Below, one piece after another: positions 1 through 8,442 of a stretch of 64,000 nucleotides of DNA. Position 1 is the stretch's first letter. Every line of letters begins with the position of its first letter. The position numbers and the translations under genes were made by a program. Source of the DNA: JANQTF01 sp041741415 (GTDB lineage Bacteria > Bacteroidota > Bacteroidia > J057); NCBI GenBank assembly GCA_041741415.1, contig JBGSKC010000080.1, positions 83,367 to 147,366 of the forward strand, given 5' to 3'. Under the pieces are notes generated by a model. It did not search any database, had not been told where the DNA came from, and was given only the letters and a program-made list of their open reading frames with translations.

Positions 1-347
1 TAATCGCTGAGCAAGGCGGCTTCTGTCATCGCCGTGGCCTGCTCGGGGCTGTGGTCGCCCATCCAGACAGCCAGCCGCGTGATTCCCCAGCTGCGGGCCT
101 GCTGGCAGCCAGTGTGCACCGCTTTGCGAAGGTCTTCCAGACCATGCTGGGCTCCCAACCCAAGCAGCAGCAGGGAGCGAGTGCCTCCCAGCAACACTTG
201 GGAACCTTTTTCTTCCCAGGCAGGCTGATAGGGCGAGCCAGTATTCAGGGCCGACCACACTGCCTCTCCCGATTCCTGCGGCAAAAGAACCAAGATGGCC
301 GTGGTGGAGTCGAGCGAAGACAAATCGGGTTGCAGAAGGAGCTTCAT
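1..347 (-). CDS. Probable leucyl aminopeptidase (M17), N-terminal part, cut by window edge
   Basis: An open frame on the minus strand begins with ATG at 345-347 and runs off the left edge, giving about 115 residues. The visible part contains a hydrophobic strand LLLLGLG followed by an LRKAV-type helix and GITRLAVWMGD. This matches the alternating beta-alpha pattern of the N-terminal macro-like domain of M17 leucyl aminopeptidases. The catalytic C-terminal domain with its metal ligands lies outside the window, so activity cannot be judged. The gene is divergent from rsmA, with 113 bases between them. The family call rests on a short fold-like segment; another protein with the same N-terminal fold is possible. 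Confidence 0.55.
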   Translation of the reverse strand, partial: MKLLLQPDLSSLDSTTAILVLLPQESGEAVWSALNTGSPYQPAWEEKGSQVLLGGTRSLLLLGLGAQHGLEDLRKAVHTGCQQARSWGITRLAVWMGDHSPEQATAMTEAALLSD

Positions 348-460
348 GAACGGAATGGGCTAGGAGAAGTGAGGAAAACCACCGGATTGACCGGGAAAGG
401 GCGTAATTTGGCTAAATCTACCATGGGGGCCAAATCTCACCGCCTTGAATTCGATTCCAC

Positions 461-1213
461 ATGTCGTTGTCGCCGAAAAAACACCTGGGTCAGCATTTTC
501 TTCAGGATCAGCAGTATGCACGGCGAATCGCGGGCTGGGTTCCCGATGAGCCCCGTCTGCCGGTGCTGGAAATCGGCCCCGGCGAAGGAGTGCTCACCCA
601 GCTCCTTCTGACCCGTTTTGGAAACCTTAAAGCAGTGGAACTCGACCCTGCCGCTGTGGCGCATCTCAGCACACGGTTCAAAGACGAAGCGCTGGAGTTG
701 ATTTTTCAGGATGTGCTGAAATGGGAGCCTGCCAATTACCTCACCGGGCCTACCCATTTCGTCGGGAATTTGCCCTACAACATTTCCTCGCCCATTTTTT
801 TTCACCTGCTCGACCACCGCGAATTTGTTGCCTCCGGGGTGTTTATGCTGCAAAAAGAGGTGGCAGAGCGAATTTGTGCAGGCCCCGGCTCCAAGGTATA
901 TGGCATTTTGAGCGTGCTGCTCGGTGTGTATTTCGACCTGCAATACGGCTTCACCGTTCCGCCGGGAGCCTTTCGGCCGCCGCCCAAGGTCCAGAGTGGC
1001 GTTATTCGCCTGCTGCCCCGTGCCGCAGTGCCGGAAGTAGATTTTCCCACCCTCAAGCGCCTCGTGAAACAGGCCTTTAACCAGCGGCGGAAAACCCTCA
1101 AAAATGCCCTGCAGGGGGCCGAAGGGGTCTCTTTTGCTCCCGACGACCCTCGCTGGGCTCTGCGCGCTGAGCAACTTCGTGTCGAAGATTTTGTTGAAAT
1201 GGCATCACGCTGA
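461..1213 (+). CDS. rsmA: 16S rRNA (adenine1518-N6/adenine1519-N6)-dimethyltransferase RsmA (KsgA)
   Basis: The product has 250 residues, close to the family norm. It dimethylates two adjacent adenines in the 3'-terminal hairpin of 16S rRNA during late small-subunit assembly, using S-adenosylmethionine. The N-terminus has the family signature KKHLGQHFL (residues 6-14), then the SAM-binding loop EIGPGEG (37-43), an acidic ribose-binding residue in AVELD (58-62) and the catalytic NLPYNIS motif (103-109). The C-terminal small helical domain includes FNQRRKTL, also typical. The ATG at 461 places the signature at the usual distance from the start. An AT-rich stretch about 70 bases upstream could be its promoter. 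The downstream exporter gene starts 48 bases after the stop on the same strand. Confidence 0.96.
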   Translation: MSLSPKKHLGQHFLQDQQYARRIAGWVPDEPRLPVLEIGPGEGVLTQLLLTRFGNLKAVELDPAAVAHLSTRFKDEALELIFQDVLKWEPANYLTGPTHFVGNLPYNISSPIFFHLLDHREFVASGVFMLQKEVAERICAGPGSKVYGILSVLLGVYFDLQYGFTVPPGAFRPPPKVQSGVIRLLPRAAVPEVDFPTLKRLVKQAFNQRRKTLKNALQGAEGVSFAPDDPRWALRAEQLRVEDFVEMASR

Positions 1214-1260
1214 CCATCTCCTGGCCTTTTTTTCCCAAACTTAGGTGCCATTCTCTGCTC

Positions 1261-3537
1261 ATGATCATTCGCTCCGCCAAGCTGCGTATTGCCCTCCTCT
1301 CTATGGTTGCCCTCATCAGCGTGGGGATGGCAGTTGCGCTGCCAAAATTGGCCTTTCAATTTGATCTGGACAGGTTTTTTCCCCGCCACGACCCGGGGGT
1401 GGCTTTCCTCGAAGCATTCGAAGCCCGCTTTGCCTCCAGCCGCAACTACCTCACCGTGGGCTTTGAGCTGGAGGGAAGTCTGTTTCAGGCAGGCAGAATG
1501 GCGCGCCTCGACAGCCTCAGTAACCGGCTCGACAGCGTGCCCGGCATCCGGAAAGTAGAGTCACTCACTACCATCACTTACCCGATTTTATCCTGGCTGG
1601 GCAGAACCGAGCGTGCCTTTTTGCATCCTCATCAGCCGGAGCGCGCTCAGCAGGATTCCGTCTGGCTTTTTTCCTACCCCGACACACGGAGCCCTTTTCT
1701 CTCCAGCGACGCACGCGCCACCTGCCTTTTTCTGGAACTGGATTCAATGGAGCAGGCCAGCGAAAGAATGACGCAGGCCGAAACCGTGAAACGATTGGCC
1801 GCAGCCTCCGGGCTCGGGAAGCCCATTTTGTATGGAGAATTTTTTTCGCAAGACAGCCACATCCAGGAACTTCAGGAGGAGCTTAGAACCCTTTCCGGCC
1901 TCGGTGTGCTGCTCATGCTGCTCGTGTTGTGGCTCAGTTTTCGGAGCTGGGCGGGAATTGGGCTGCCACTTCTGGTGATCGGCCTGGCAGTGCTCTGGAC
2001 CCTGGGAACCATGGCCCTCCTGGGAATTTCCCTCAATTTGATGACGGTGCTCATTCCGCTCATCGTGTCGATTGTGGCGATGAGCGATGTGGTTCACGTG
2101 CTGGCAGGCTACCGCAGCCAGGAAATCCACCTGCCCCCGGAGGAGGCGATCCGGTTGGTGTGGAAAAAAACAGGGGTCGCCATTTTGTTAACCTCCCTCA
2201 CCACCTCGATTGGCTTTTTGAGCGTAGCCATTTCCGATGTGCCCATGATCATCGAATTTGGCCTGTTCACCGCTTATGGCGTCATGCTGGCTTACGTGCT
2301 CACCCTTGTGCTGATGCCGATGCTGCTGCCCTGGTGCCGCCGCGAAGCTGGCCCGCAAGAACAGGCAGTGCTATCGAGGTGGATGGCCAGGCAGCTTTTT
2401 CCCTGGATTGCTCGCCGCAAACTGCTCGTGCTGGGGTCAAGCCTGGTGTTGCTGGGGGTAGCGGCCCTGGGCATCCGGCAGGTGAAAGTGAATGCAAGCC
2501 TGTACCAGGATTTGTCGGCGGAAGACGAATTCAGCCTGACGCTGGACTTTTTTGAGCGCTATTTTTCCGGAATCCGGGGGGTGGAAGTGGCCCTGGCGGT
2601 AGCAGACAGCCAGCGCACGCTGCTGGACCCTGCTTCCTTGGAAAAAATGGATCGGTTGCACCAGTATCTGGAAAAGCAGTTTGGGCTGGGACAAATCCAG
2701 GACCTTACCGTGGTACTGAAGCAAGGAAACCGCAGCATGAACGCCGGCCGGCCGGCCTATTTCCACTTGCCCGACGACCCTGAAATAGCGCGCTTTTTAC
2801 AGTTGCAGTGCATGGCCAACTTCGACGACCTCCACCTCGAAACCGTGGTGAGCCGGGATTTTCGGCAGGGGCGAATGGTGGGGCGCATCCAGGACCTGGG
2901 AAGCGCAGAAATGGAGCGCCGAAACGCAGCATTTGAGGCGTTTGTGGCCGACAGCCTTGATGCAGGCTGGCTCAGCGTGGAGTTAACTGGTATTCCGCTG
3001 CTGCTGGACCGCAGCCACAGAAAAATTGCCGACAGCCTGTTCGTGGGCCTGATATTGGCCATGACCGTGATTTCCATGATTTTAGGGTGGCTGTTTCGAT
3101 CCCTTACAATGACACTCATTGCGCTGATTGCGAACCTGTTGCCGCTATTTTTTGTGCTTGGTTATATGGGCTGGGGCGGTGTTGACATGAACTTTTCCAC
3201 GGCCATCATTTTCACAATTGCCTTCGGCATTGCAGTCGATGACACCATCCACATGATGGGCAGCTACCGAACCGAACGAAAAAGCGGGCATTCCGCCTTT
3301 CTGGCATTGGAAAACACCTTTTTTACCACAGGAAAGGCTGTGGTGGTAACCTCGCTGGTACTTGTGATTGGATTTGGCCTGCTGATGCTCTCGTCTTTTC
3401 CTTCCACCGGCACCACAGGGAGCTTGTTAAGCCTGGCCCTTGTGCTGGCGGTACTGGGGGATGTAGTGGTGCTGCCTGCGCTGTTGCTGGTGTTTGACAA
3501 GCGAAACAATCAGTCGGGCGAAGAACCGGGCGATTGA
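1261..3537 (+). CDS. RND superfamily exporter, MMPL/HpnN-like
   Basis: A 758-residue integral membrane protein with the duplicated RND layout: one transmembrane helix at residues 7-30, a periplasmic domain to about 200, five helices to about 360, another helix near 385-405, a second periplasmic domain to about 575, and a final block of five helices. Each helical bundle carries the family pattern of acidic and small residues (MSDVVHVL and AVDDTIHMM in the fourth helices). This is the MMPL/SSD-type subgroup (predicted exporters of hydrophobic or lipid molecules), not the AcrB multidrug group, because the periplasmic loops are short. No adaptor or outer-membrane channel gene is adjacent, so the cargo is unknown; lipid or hopanoid-like transport is only a family-based guess. 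It lies 48 bases downstream of rsmA. Confidence 0.85.
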   Translation: MIIRSAKLRIALLSMVALISVGMAVALPKLAFQFDLDRFFPRHDPGVAFLEAFEARFASSRNYLTVGFELEGSLFQAGRMARLDSLSNRLDSVPGIRKVESLTTITYPILSWLGRTERAFLHPHQPERAQQDSVWLFSYPDTRSPFLSSDARATCLFLELDSMEQASERMTQAETVKRLAAASGLGKPILYGEFFSQDSHIQELQEELRTLSGLGVLLMLLVLWLSFRSWAGIGLPLLVIGLAVLWTLGTMALLGISLNLMTVLIPLIVSIVAMSDVVHVLAGYRSQEIHLPPEEAIRLVWKKTGVAILLTSLTTSIGFLSVAISDVPMIIEFGLFTAYGVMLAYVLTLVLMPMLLPWCRREAGPQEQAVLSRWMARQLFPWIARRKLLVLGSSLVLLGVAALGIRQVKVNASLYQDLSAEDEFSLTLDFFERYFSGIRGVEVALAVADSQRTLLDPASLEKMDRLHQYLEKQFGLGQIQDLTVVLKQGNRSMNAGRPAYFHLPDDPEIARFLQLQCMANFDDLHLETVVSRDFRQGRMVGRIQDLGSAEMERRNAAFEAFVADSLDAGWLSVELTGIPLLLDRSHRKIADSLFVGLILAMTVISMILGWLFRSLTMTLIALIANLLPLFFVLGYMGWGGVDMNFSTAIIFTIAFGIAVDDTIHMMGSYRTERKSGHSAFLALENTFFTTGKAVVVTSLVLVIGFGLLMLSSFPSTGTTGSLLSLALVLAVLGDVVVLPALLLVFDKRNNQSGEEPGD

Positions 3538-3857
3538 CTTGGTACATCACGGACCTGCATTTGTCAGGAAACATTGCGCCCTACTCCCGAGAGTGTGCTT
3601 TTTGTTTTGAGCAGGTCTTCTGTGCTGCGTTCAGCGATGGGGTTGTTAGCCATGAGAAAATAAGGGTAAAGGGAAAGAAATTGTCAAAGACAAAATATGT
3701 AAAATCAATAGAAGGAAGCGGCCTGGGTCTAATCTCCCCGACATTTGTGACGGAGCGGAGAGAGAAAAATGATCATTTAGCCATTCATGGCTGCTGCGAA
3801 AAACTTTGCGCTCCACGCTTCCTTTTCCCATCTTCCGTTCTTCTTTTTTTCCACTTC
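3538..3857. other. Intergenic gap of 320 bases, no gene seen
   Basis: No convincing gene lies here. The open frame on the plus strand runs in from the exporter stop without a family-like sequence, and the minus-strand frame has atypical composition. A short inverted repeat (AGCCA, four bases, TGGCT) sits near 3779-3792. An AAACTTTG stretch near 3800 could be the -7 element of the downstream uracil-DNA glycosylase gene. The purine-rich middle part, 3655-3720, has no recognisable structure. Confidence 0.5.
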
Positions 3858-4463
3858 ATGGATGAATTGCTCCAGACCGTTCGTGCCTGCCGCCTGTGTG
3901 AAACGCAGCTAAGCCCCAGGCCTGTATTGAGGGCCAGCCCAACGGCAAACCTGCTCATTGTGGGCCAGGCCCCCGGCACAAGGGTGCACGCCTCGGGCAT
4001 TCCCTGGGACGACCAAAGTGGCCGCACCCTGCGCCGCTGGTTGGAAATGGAGCCAGCGACTTTTTATGACGAAAGCCGGGTAGCCATTGTGCCGATGGGC
4101 TTTTGCTATCCCGGCACCGGAAAATCGGGAGATTTGCCGCCCAGCCCCGTTTGTGCTCCCACCTGGCACCCTCCTCTGCTGGCAGCCATGCCCGGCATCC
4201 GGCTCACCCTCCTCATCGGTGCCTACGCCCAGGCACGCTACCTGCCCATTAGCAAAAAAACGACCCTCACCGACACCGTGCGCCGGTTCCGCGAGTGGGG
4301 CCCTCACCTGCTTCCCCTGCCGCATCCTTCCCCGCGAAATCAGCGATGGTGGAAAAACAATCCCTGGTTTGAGGCCGAATTGCTCCCGGAGCTGAGAGCC
4401 AGGCTGTCCCTCGTGATGGAGGGACAGGACCCTGCCGAAATGAGCGCCGGGACTTATTCCTGA
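3858..4463 (+). CDS. Uracil-DNA glycosylase family protein
   Basis: The product has 201 residues when started at the ATG at 3858; the frame is open further upstream but those residues do not look like protein. The N-terminus CRLCETQLSPRPV and the following LLIVGQAPGTRVH and GIPWDDQSGRTLRRWL resemble the small single-domain uracil-DNA glycosylase superfamily members common in proteobacteria and Bacteroidota: a GQAPG loop takes the position of the water-activating GxxPG motif. The C-terminus has LPHPSPRN, equivalent to the HPSP(R) DNA-intercalation loop. Two N-terminal Cys (CRLC) are present, but I do not see the full four-Cys set of Fe-S family 4/5 enzymes. A role in removing uracil from DNA is likely from family only. 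Its 3' end overlaps the convergent beta-lactamase gene by 10 bases. Confidence 0.8.
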   Translation: MDELLQTVRACRLCETQLSPRPVLRASPTANLLIVGQAPGTRVHASGIPWDDQSGRTLRRWLEMEPATFYDESRVAIVPMGFCYPGTGKSGDLPPSPVCAPTWHPPLLAAMPGIRLTLLIGAYAQARYLPISKKTTLTDTVRRFREWGPHLLPLPHPSPRNQRWWKNNPWFEAELLPELRARLSLVMEGQDPAEMSAGTYS

Positions 4464-5188
4464 AACAGCCTGATCGTGTAATCAAGAAGCTCTGTTCCGC
4501 CTGTGTCCCCGTGTCCGGGAATCACCAGCCGGGCTTTTCCGTATCGCTGGCGCACTTTTTCGATCGTTCCCGACCATTCGCTGAGGCTGGCATCGCCGGT
4601 AAACCCTTTGCTGGCATCCACTGCTTTGACCATGCAGCCGCCGAACAGCGTTGCCTCAGCGGGCAGCCAGCACACGATGTTGTCGCGGGTGTGGGCCGGA
4701 CCGGGGCAGTAGCATTCCACTTTTTCTGCCCCGAATCTGATGGTCATTCGCCGGGAAAAGGTCTCTGTCGGCAGCGGAACACCGCGTTCTCCGGCCAGTT
4801 GACGAGTTAGCTCACTGGCATAGGAAGGCAGGCCCCGGCGGTGGAAAGCCTCAATGCCTCCGAGGCAGTCGTCGTGAAAATGATTGACTACCAGTCCTTT
4901 GACCTGAAGGTGCAGGCTGTCTTCGAGAAATGACAGCAGGGCTTCGGTGTGGTCGGGGCGCATGGGCGTGTCGAACACGAGGCATTCACCGCCGCTGACA
5001 TGGACCAGGCCATTGCTGCCCACCTTGCCAAAGGACTCAGTCTGGCTATAGCTGCGATGCAGAAACAGGGCAGGCGACAGCGGAATCAATTCCACATCCT
5101 CCGCAACCTGGCGTGGATGCTGGGCAGTGGCAGCAGTCGGGAGGAGAAACAGCCAGCAGAAGAGGGGCAGAAGCAGGAAGCGGTTCAT
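4454..5188 (-). CDS. Secreted subclass B1 metallo-beta-lactamase
   Basis: A 244-residue protein started at the ATG (5186-5188) that gives a clean signal peptide, residues 1-22, with AATAQ at the cleavage site. The B1 zinc-ligand set is complete: H103, H105 and D107 in NHFHDDCLGG, H166 in GPAHTRDN, C185 in FGGCMVK and H226 in IPGHGD. Lys188 sits three residues after the Cys ligand, as in B1 enzymes where it binds the substrate carboxylate. The C-terminal PGHGDxGGTELLDYT closely resembles CcrA of Bacteroides fragilis. Predicted role: periplasmic hydrolysis of beta-lactams including carbapenems; substrate range cannot be read from sequence. No mobile element is nearby and codon use looks like the neighbours, so it appears to be a resident chromosomal gene. 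It ends 10 bases inside the convergent glycosylase gene. Confidence 0.9.
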   Translation of the reverse strand: MNRFLLLPLFCWLFLLPTAATAQHPRQVAEDVELIPLSPALFLHRSYSQTESFGKVGSNGLVHVSGGECLVFDTPMRPDHTEALLSFLEDSLHLQVKGLVVNHFHDDCLGGIEAFHRRGLPSYASELTRQLAGERGVPLPTETFSRRMTIRFGAEKVECYCPGPAHTRDNIVCWLPAEATLFGGCMVKAVDASKGFTGDASLSEWSGTIEKVRQRYGKARLVIPGHGDTGGTELLDYTIRLFQE

Positions 5189-5353
5189 TGGGGATGTCTG
5201 ACAACGGATGGGAGGGTTGAACTTAAAAAAAGACCTCTTAGCCAGCAGAGAATTTTTGCCGGGAGCCACAAAAATACCAGATTGCCAGCACGCTGAGAGA
5301 GCGCGGGTAGCTTTCCCGCCTTCCGGCTATTTTCACAGCTTACCTCTTTCCCC

Positions 5354-6979
5354 ATGATCCTTCCCTCCTTCCTTTGTATTTTTTTCCGCCGGACTGGCCT
5401 GGCGGTTTGCCTGCTGCTCGCTGCCACGGTGGCGGTGGCGCAATCTCCAACGCTGGAACTGGGGCCTGTTTATCAGGACAACATGATGGACATGCCACCT
5501 TCGCCCCTGGGCTTCGACGACGACGGCTACTACTTTTACCAGGTGCGGGCGGCCCTCAACATGTATGTGGGCTTCATTCCGATCCGCCTCAGCAAAGAAC
5601 GCTTTTACATCCGCCGCTTCGACAGCGACCTCAAGCCGGTGAAGTCAGCCCAGCTGGAACTGGCCACAGGCAGACAAGACGAGATTCCGGTACACTCCCT
5701 CATGTACCGGGGCCGGATTTTCGTCTTTTCCACCCTCGACAACAAAGCCGACAGAACCGAGTCGCTCGTGATGCGGGAAATGGATCCGCTCAACCTGACC
5801 CTGCCACAAAACGGCACCCCAATCGTCTCGGTGGACTACTCCGGCTACCCCACCTACAAAGACCTGAGGGTGGAATTCGTTCGCTCTCGCGACAGCTCCA
5901 AAGTGCTGCTGGTGACCTATTTGCCGAAGAGAAACAACGACCCCGATACCTATCAGTTCGATTTGTTTGACGGCGAAATGAACCCGCTCTGGAGCCAGAA
6001 AATCACCCTCCCATATGAAGGCAACCTTACATTTCCGCACAGCTTTGTGGTGGACAACGAAGGCAAATGCTACCTCCTCATCAAGGAGTACTTCGAAAAG
6101 GTGCGCGAGCGGGTGGGTGGCAAGCCCAATTATCGCTTTAACCTGCTGTCTGTTTTCCCCGGAGAAGAAACCCCCGATGCAACTCCGATTGAGCTGGATG
6201 AGGTGTTTTTGGAAGATGTGAAGCTGCGCAGCCACCCCAATGGCAACCTGATGTTTGCAGCCATGTACAGCAACCGCAATGACTCAAAATCTGTCGGGCT
6301 TGTCTATGCCACGGTAGATGGTGCCACCAAGGCCATCCTCAGCCAGAGCCGCAGCGTGTTTACTGAGGATATGTTTGCCTCAGACGACGACGACGACCGG
6401 CGTTCCCGCCGTGAGGAAAGAGAGTTTGCCCTGGCTTTTGACATTCACGACATGGTGCTTCGCTCGGATGGCGGGGCCATGCTGGTCGGTGAGATCACCT
6501 ACGTTACCACCAGCAGCAGCTACAACCCCAACACGGGAGTGACGACCATTACCTACATCTACAATCACAACAACATCCTGGCCATTGAGGTGAGCCCCGA
6601 AGGCAACATCGAGCGAATCATGCAGGTGCCCAAGCGCCAAAGAATGTCCAACGCCAACACCCTGCTTTCCTATGCCCTCGGCGTTTCCCGCAGCCAATTT
6701 CATTTCGTGTATAATGACCACACCGAAAACGAAACACTGGAGCCCGGCAAGCGCCCCAGGGTGTATGCCCCCTCTGTGTTTGGCCGCTCCAAGCAAATCG
6801 TGCGGGTGGCCAGCCTGGATGCCAGCGGAGAAGTGAAATACACGACCCTCGTGAGCGTGCGCGAGGCCGATCAGTTTGCTATTCCCCTGGCCAGCACCCA
6901 AATCTCACAGAATGAGCTGCTGCTCATCTTCCAGAATCGCAGCGACCGCCGCCTGGGCAGGATTTCCCTGCCCGACTGA
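5354..6979 (+). CDS. Secreted protein of unknown function, beta-rich
   Basis: I do not recognise a family. The 541-residue product begins with a signal peptide (two Arg near residues 12-13, hydrophobic core 15-25, AVAQ cleavage near residue 29). The mature part is rich in beta-strand patterns with repeated phrases of the type 'property display then value' (for example YYFYQVRAAL, RIFVFSTLDN, CYLLIKEYF, GAMLVGEITY, QFHFVYNDH), spaced about 40-60 residues apart, which suggests a beta-propeller-like fold. An acidic and basic run DDDDDRRSRREER occurs near residue 345. It has no T9SS sorting domain and no lipobox, so a periplasmic or surface location is likely. It is divergent from the beta-lactamase gene with 165 bases between and convergent with murF. 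Confidence 0.7.
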   Translation: MILPSFLCIFFRRTGLAVCLLLAATVAVAQSPTLELGPVYQDNMMDMPPSPLGFDDDGYYFYQVRAALNMYVGFIPIRLSKERFYIRRFDSDLKPVKSAQLELATGRQDEIPVHSLMYRGRIFVFSTLDNKADRTESLVMREMDPLNLTLPQNGTPIVSVDYSGYPTYKDLRVEFVRSRDSSKVLLVTYLPKRNNDPDTYQFDLFDGEMNPLWSQKITLPYEGNLTFPHSFVVDNEGKCYLLIKEYFEKVRERVGGKPNYRFNLLSVFPGEETPDATPIELDEVFLEDVKLRSHPNGNLMFAAMYSNRNDSKSVGLVYATVDGATKAILSQSRSVFTEDMFASDDDDDRRSRREEREFALAFDIHDMVLRSDGGAMLVGEITYVTTSSSYNPNTGVTTITYIYNHNNILAIEVSPEGNIERIMQVPKRQRMSNANTLLSYALGVSRSQFHFVYNDHTENETLEPGKRPRVYAPSVFGRSKQIVRVASLDASGEVKYTTLVSVREADQFAIPLASTQISQNELLLIFQNRSDRRLGRISLPD

Positions 6980-6987
6980 CAGGCTGG

Positions 6988-8298
6988 TTACAAGGTTTCC
7001 AGCACCTTTTCCAGGCCGATGCCCCGGGAGGCCTTGATCAGCAGCAGGTCGCAGCCGGTGATGAGCCCGGGCAGTGCTGAAGCGGCTTCCTGCGCAGTTG
7101 AAAAATGATGATTCGCCACACTCACTTCGCCGAGGGTGTGGCGAATGTCTTTTCCGACCCCCACCACCAGGGCCGGGCGAAGCTGTTCGATAAATTGCCC
7201 CAGCTCACGGTGATGCTGCTCCGAATCGGCTCCGAGCTCATACATGTCGCCCAGGATGAGGCCCACTTTCGCCATTCCGAGCGACATCACATGCTGAATC
7301 GCGGCCCGCATCGAAGAAGGATTGGCATTGTAAGCGTCCATCCAGATGGCGTAGCCCTCGCGCTGGATGAGCTGGCTCCGGTGATTGGCCGGAAGATAAG
7401 CCCCGATACCCCGGGCAATGTCAGGCGGTTCTACGCCAAAATGGCTCGCCACCAGGCAGGCCGCCGCGATGTTGAGGGCGTTATGCGGTCCCGACAGGGC
7501 CGACCGGATTTCAAGAGGCTGCTGCCAGCCCGGGTGGTGCACCAGGAGGGTCATTCCTTCGGTGGACTGCGAAAGAATCTCTGCCCTGACCTGGCCTTGC
7601 TGCAGTCCAAAGCTGCTGACCTGCGGATAGTCGCCAGCTTCTGCCAGCACGCGGGGATCGTCGGCATTCACAAACAACTGCCCCGCCTGCTCTTTCACCA
7701 CGTGAAACAACTGTCCCTTTTCATGCTGCACCCCATCGAGGCTCAGGAGCTTTTCAATGTGGGCATAGCCGATGTTGGTGATGAGGCCAGCTTGCGGTTT
7801 GGCAAAATCAGCGAGCTGGCGGATGTCGCCCGGCTGGTTGGTGCCCATCTCGACGATGGCGATTTCGGCATCCGGGGGGCATGCGAGCACCGTAAGTGGC
7901 ACGCCGATGTGGTTGTTGAGATTTCCTGCAGTAGCGTGAACGCGATAGCGGCCGCGCAGCGCAGCTGCGATGAGTTCTTTGGAGGTTGTTTTGCCGTTGG
8001 AGCCGGTGAGGCCGATCACGGGAATGGTCCAGGTGGCGCGAAAAGCCTCGGCGAGTTCCTGAAGGGCCTCCAGGCCATCAGGTACCAGGGTCAGCCTGTG
8101 ATCCTGCCCGTAGAGGCTGGCGTCGTCCACCACTGCCCAGGCAGCACCTTGTTCGAGGGCTTGCAAAGCGAACTGGTTGCCATCAAAGCGGGCACCCTTA
8201 AGTGCCCAGTAAAGGTCGCCGGGCCGGAGCTGGCGGGTGTCGGTGCAGACCCTTCGGTGGCGGAGAAACAAAGCAAGCAGCGAATCGACGGAGGTCAT
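6988..8298 (-). CDS. murF: UDP-N-acetylmuramoyl-tripeptide--D-alanyl-D-alanine ligase MurF
   Basis: The enzyme adds D-Ala-D-Ala to the UDP-MurNAc-tripeptide in the cytoplasm, the last soluble step of peptidoglycan precursor synthesis. Started at the ATG at 8296-8298 it has 436 residues, normal for the family. The N-terminal substrate domain carries DTRQLRPGDLYWAL (20-33), the typical UDP-binding start. The ATP P-loop GLTGSNGKTT is at 96-105, followed by the central-domain motifs EMGTNQPGDI and NIGYAHIEKL and the C-terminal YNANPSSM loop. The frame is open 23 codons further upstream, but those residues are unlike the family. It is a single gene here, separate from other mur genes, convergent with the unknown gene 5354-6979 and divergent from the membrane-protein gene at 8443. 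Confidence 0.95.
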   Translation of the reverse strand: MTSVDSLLALFLRHRRVCTDTRQLRPGDLYWALKGARFDGNQFALQALEQGAAWAVVDDASLYGQDHRLTLVPDGLEALQELAEAFRATWTIPVIGLTGSNGKTTSKELIAAALRGRYRVHATAGNLNNHIGVPLTVLACPPDAEIAIVEMGTNQPGDIRQLADFAKPQAGLITNIGYAHIEKLLSLDGVQHEKGQLFHVVKEQAGQLFVNADDPRVLAEAGDYPQVSSFGLQQGQVRAEILSQSTEGMTLLVHHPGWQQPLEIRSALSGPHNALNIAAACLVASHFGVEPPDIARGIGAYLPANHRSQLIQREGYAIWMDAYNANPSSMRAAIQHVMSLGMAKVGLILGDMYELGADSEQHHRELGQFIEQLRPALVVGVGKDIRHTLGEVSVANHHFSTAQEAASALPGLITGCDLLLIKASRGIGLEKVLETL

Positions 8299-8442
8299 GG
8301 GAGAAGAATTTGCGGGAATAAAGGTAGGGGAAAATTCGGCGCTCAGATTCGGCAATCGGCTCCTCATTCCTTTCCACCAGCTTTTTTCTTCCCATCGCGG
8401 GAGAATTGAGGTGGATATTCAATGAATGTGTAATTTAAAGGC

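Noticed and set aside
3646..3831. Minus-strand open frame in the 320-base gap
   Set aside because: Atypical composition, no ribosome site, no family pattern, and the gap looks non-coding.
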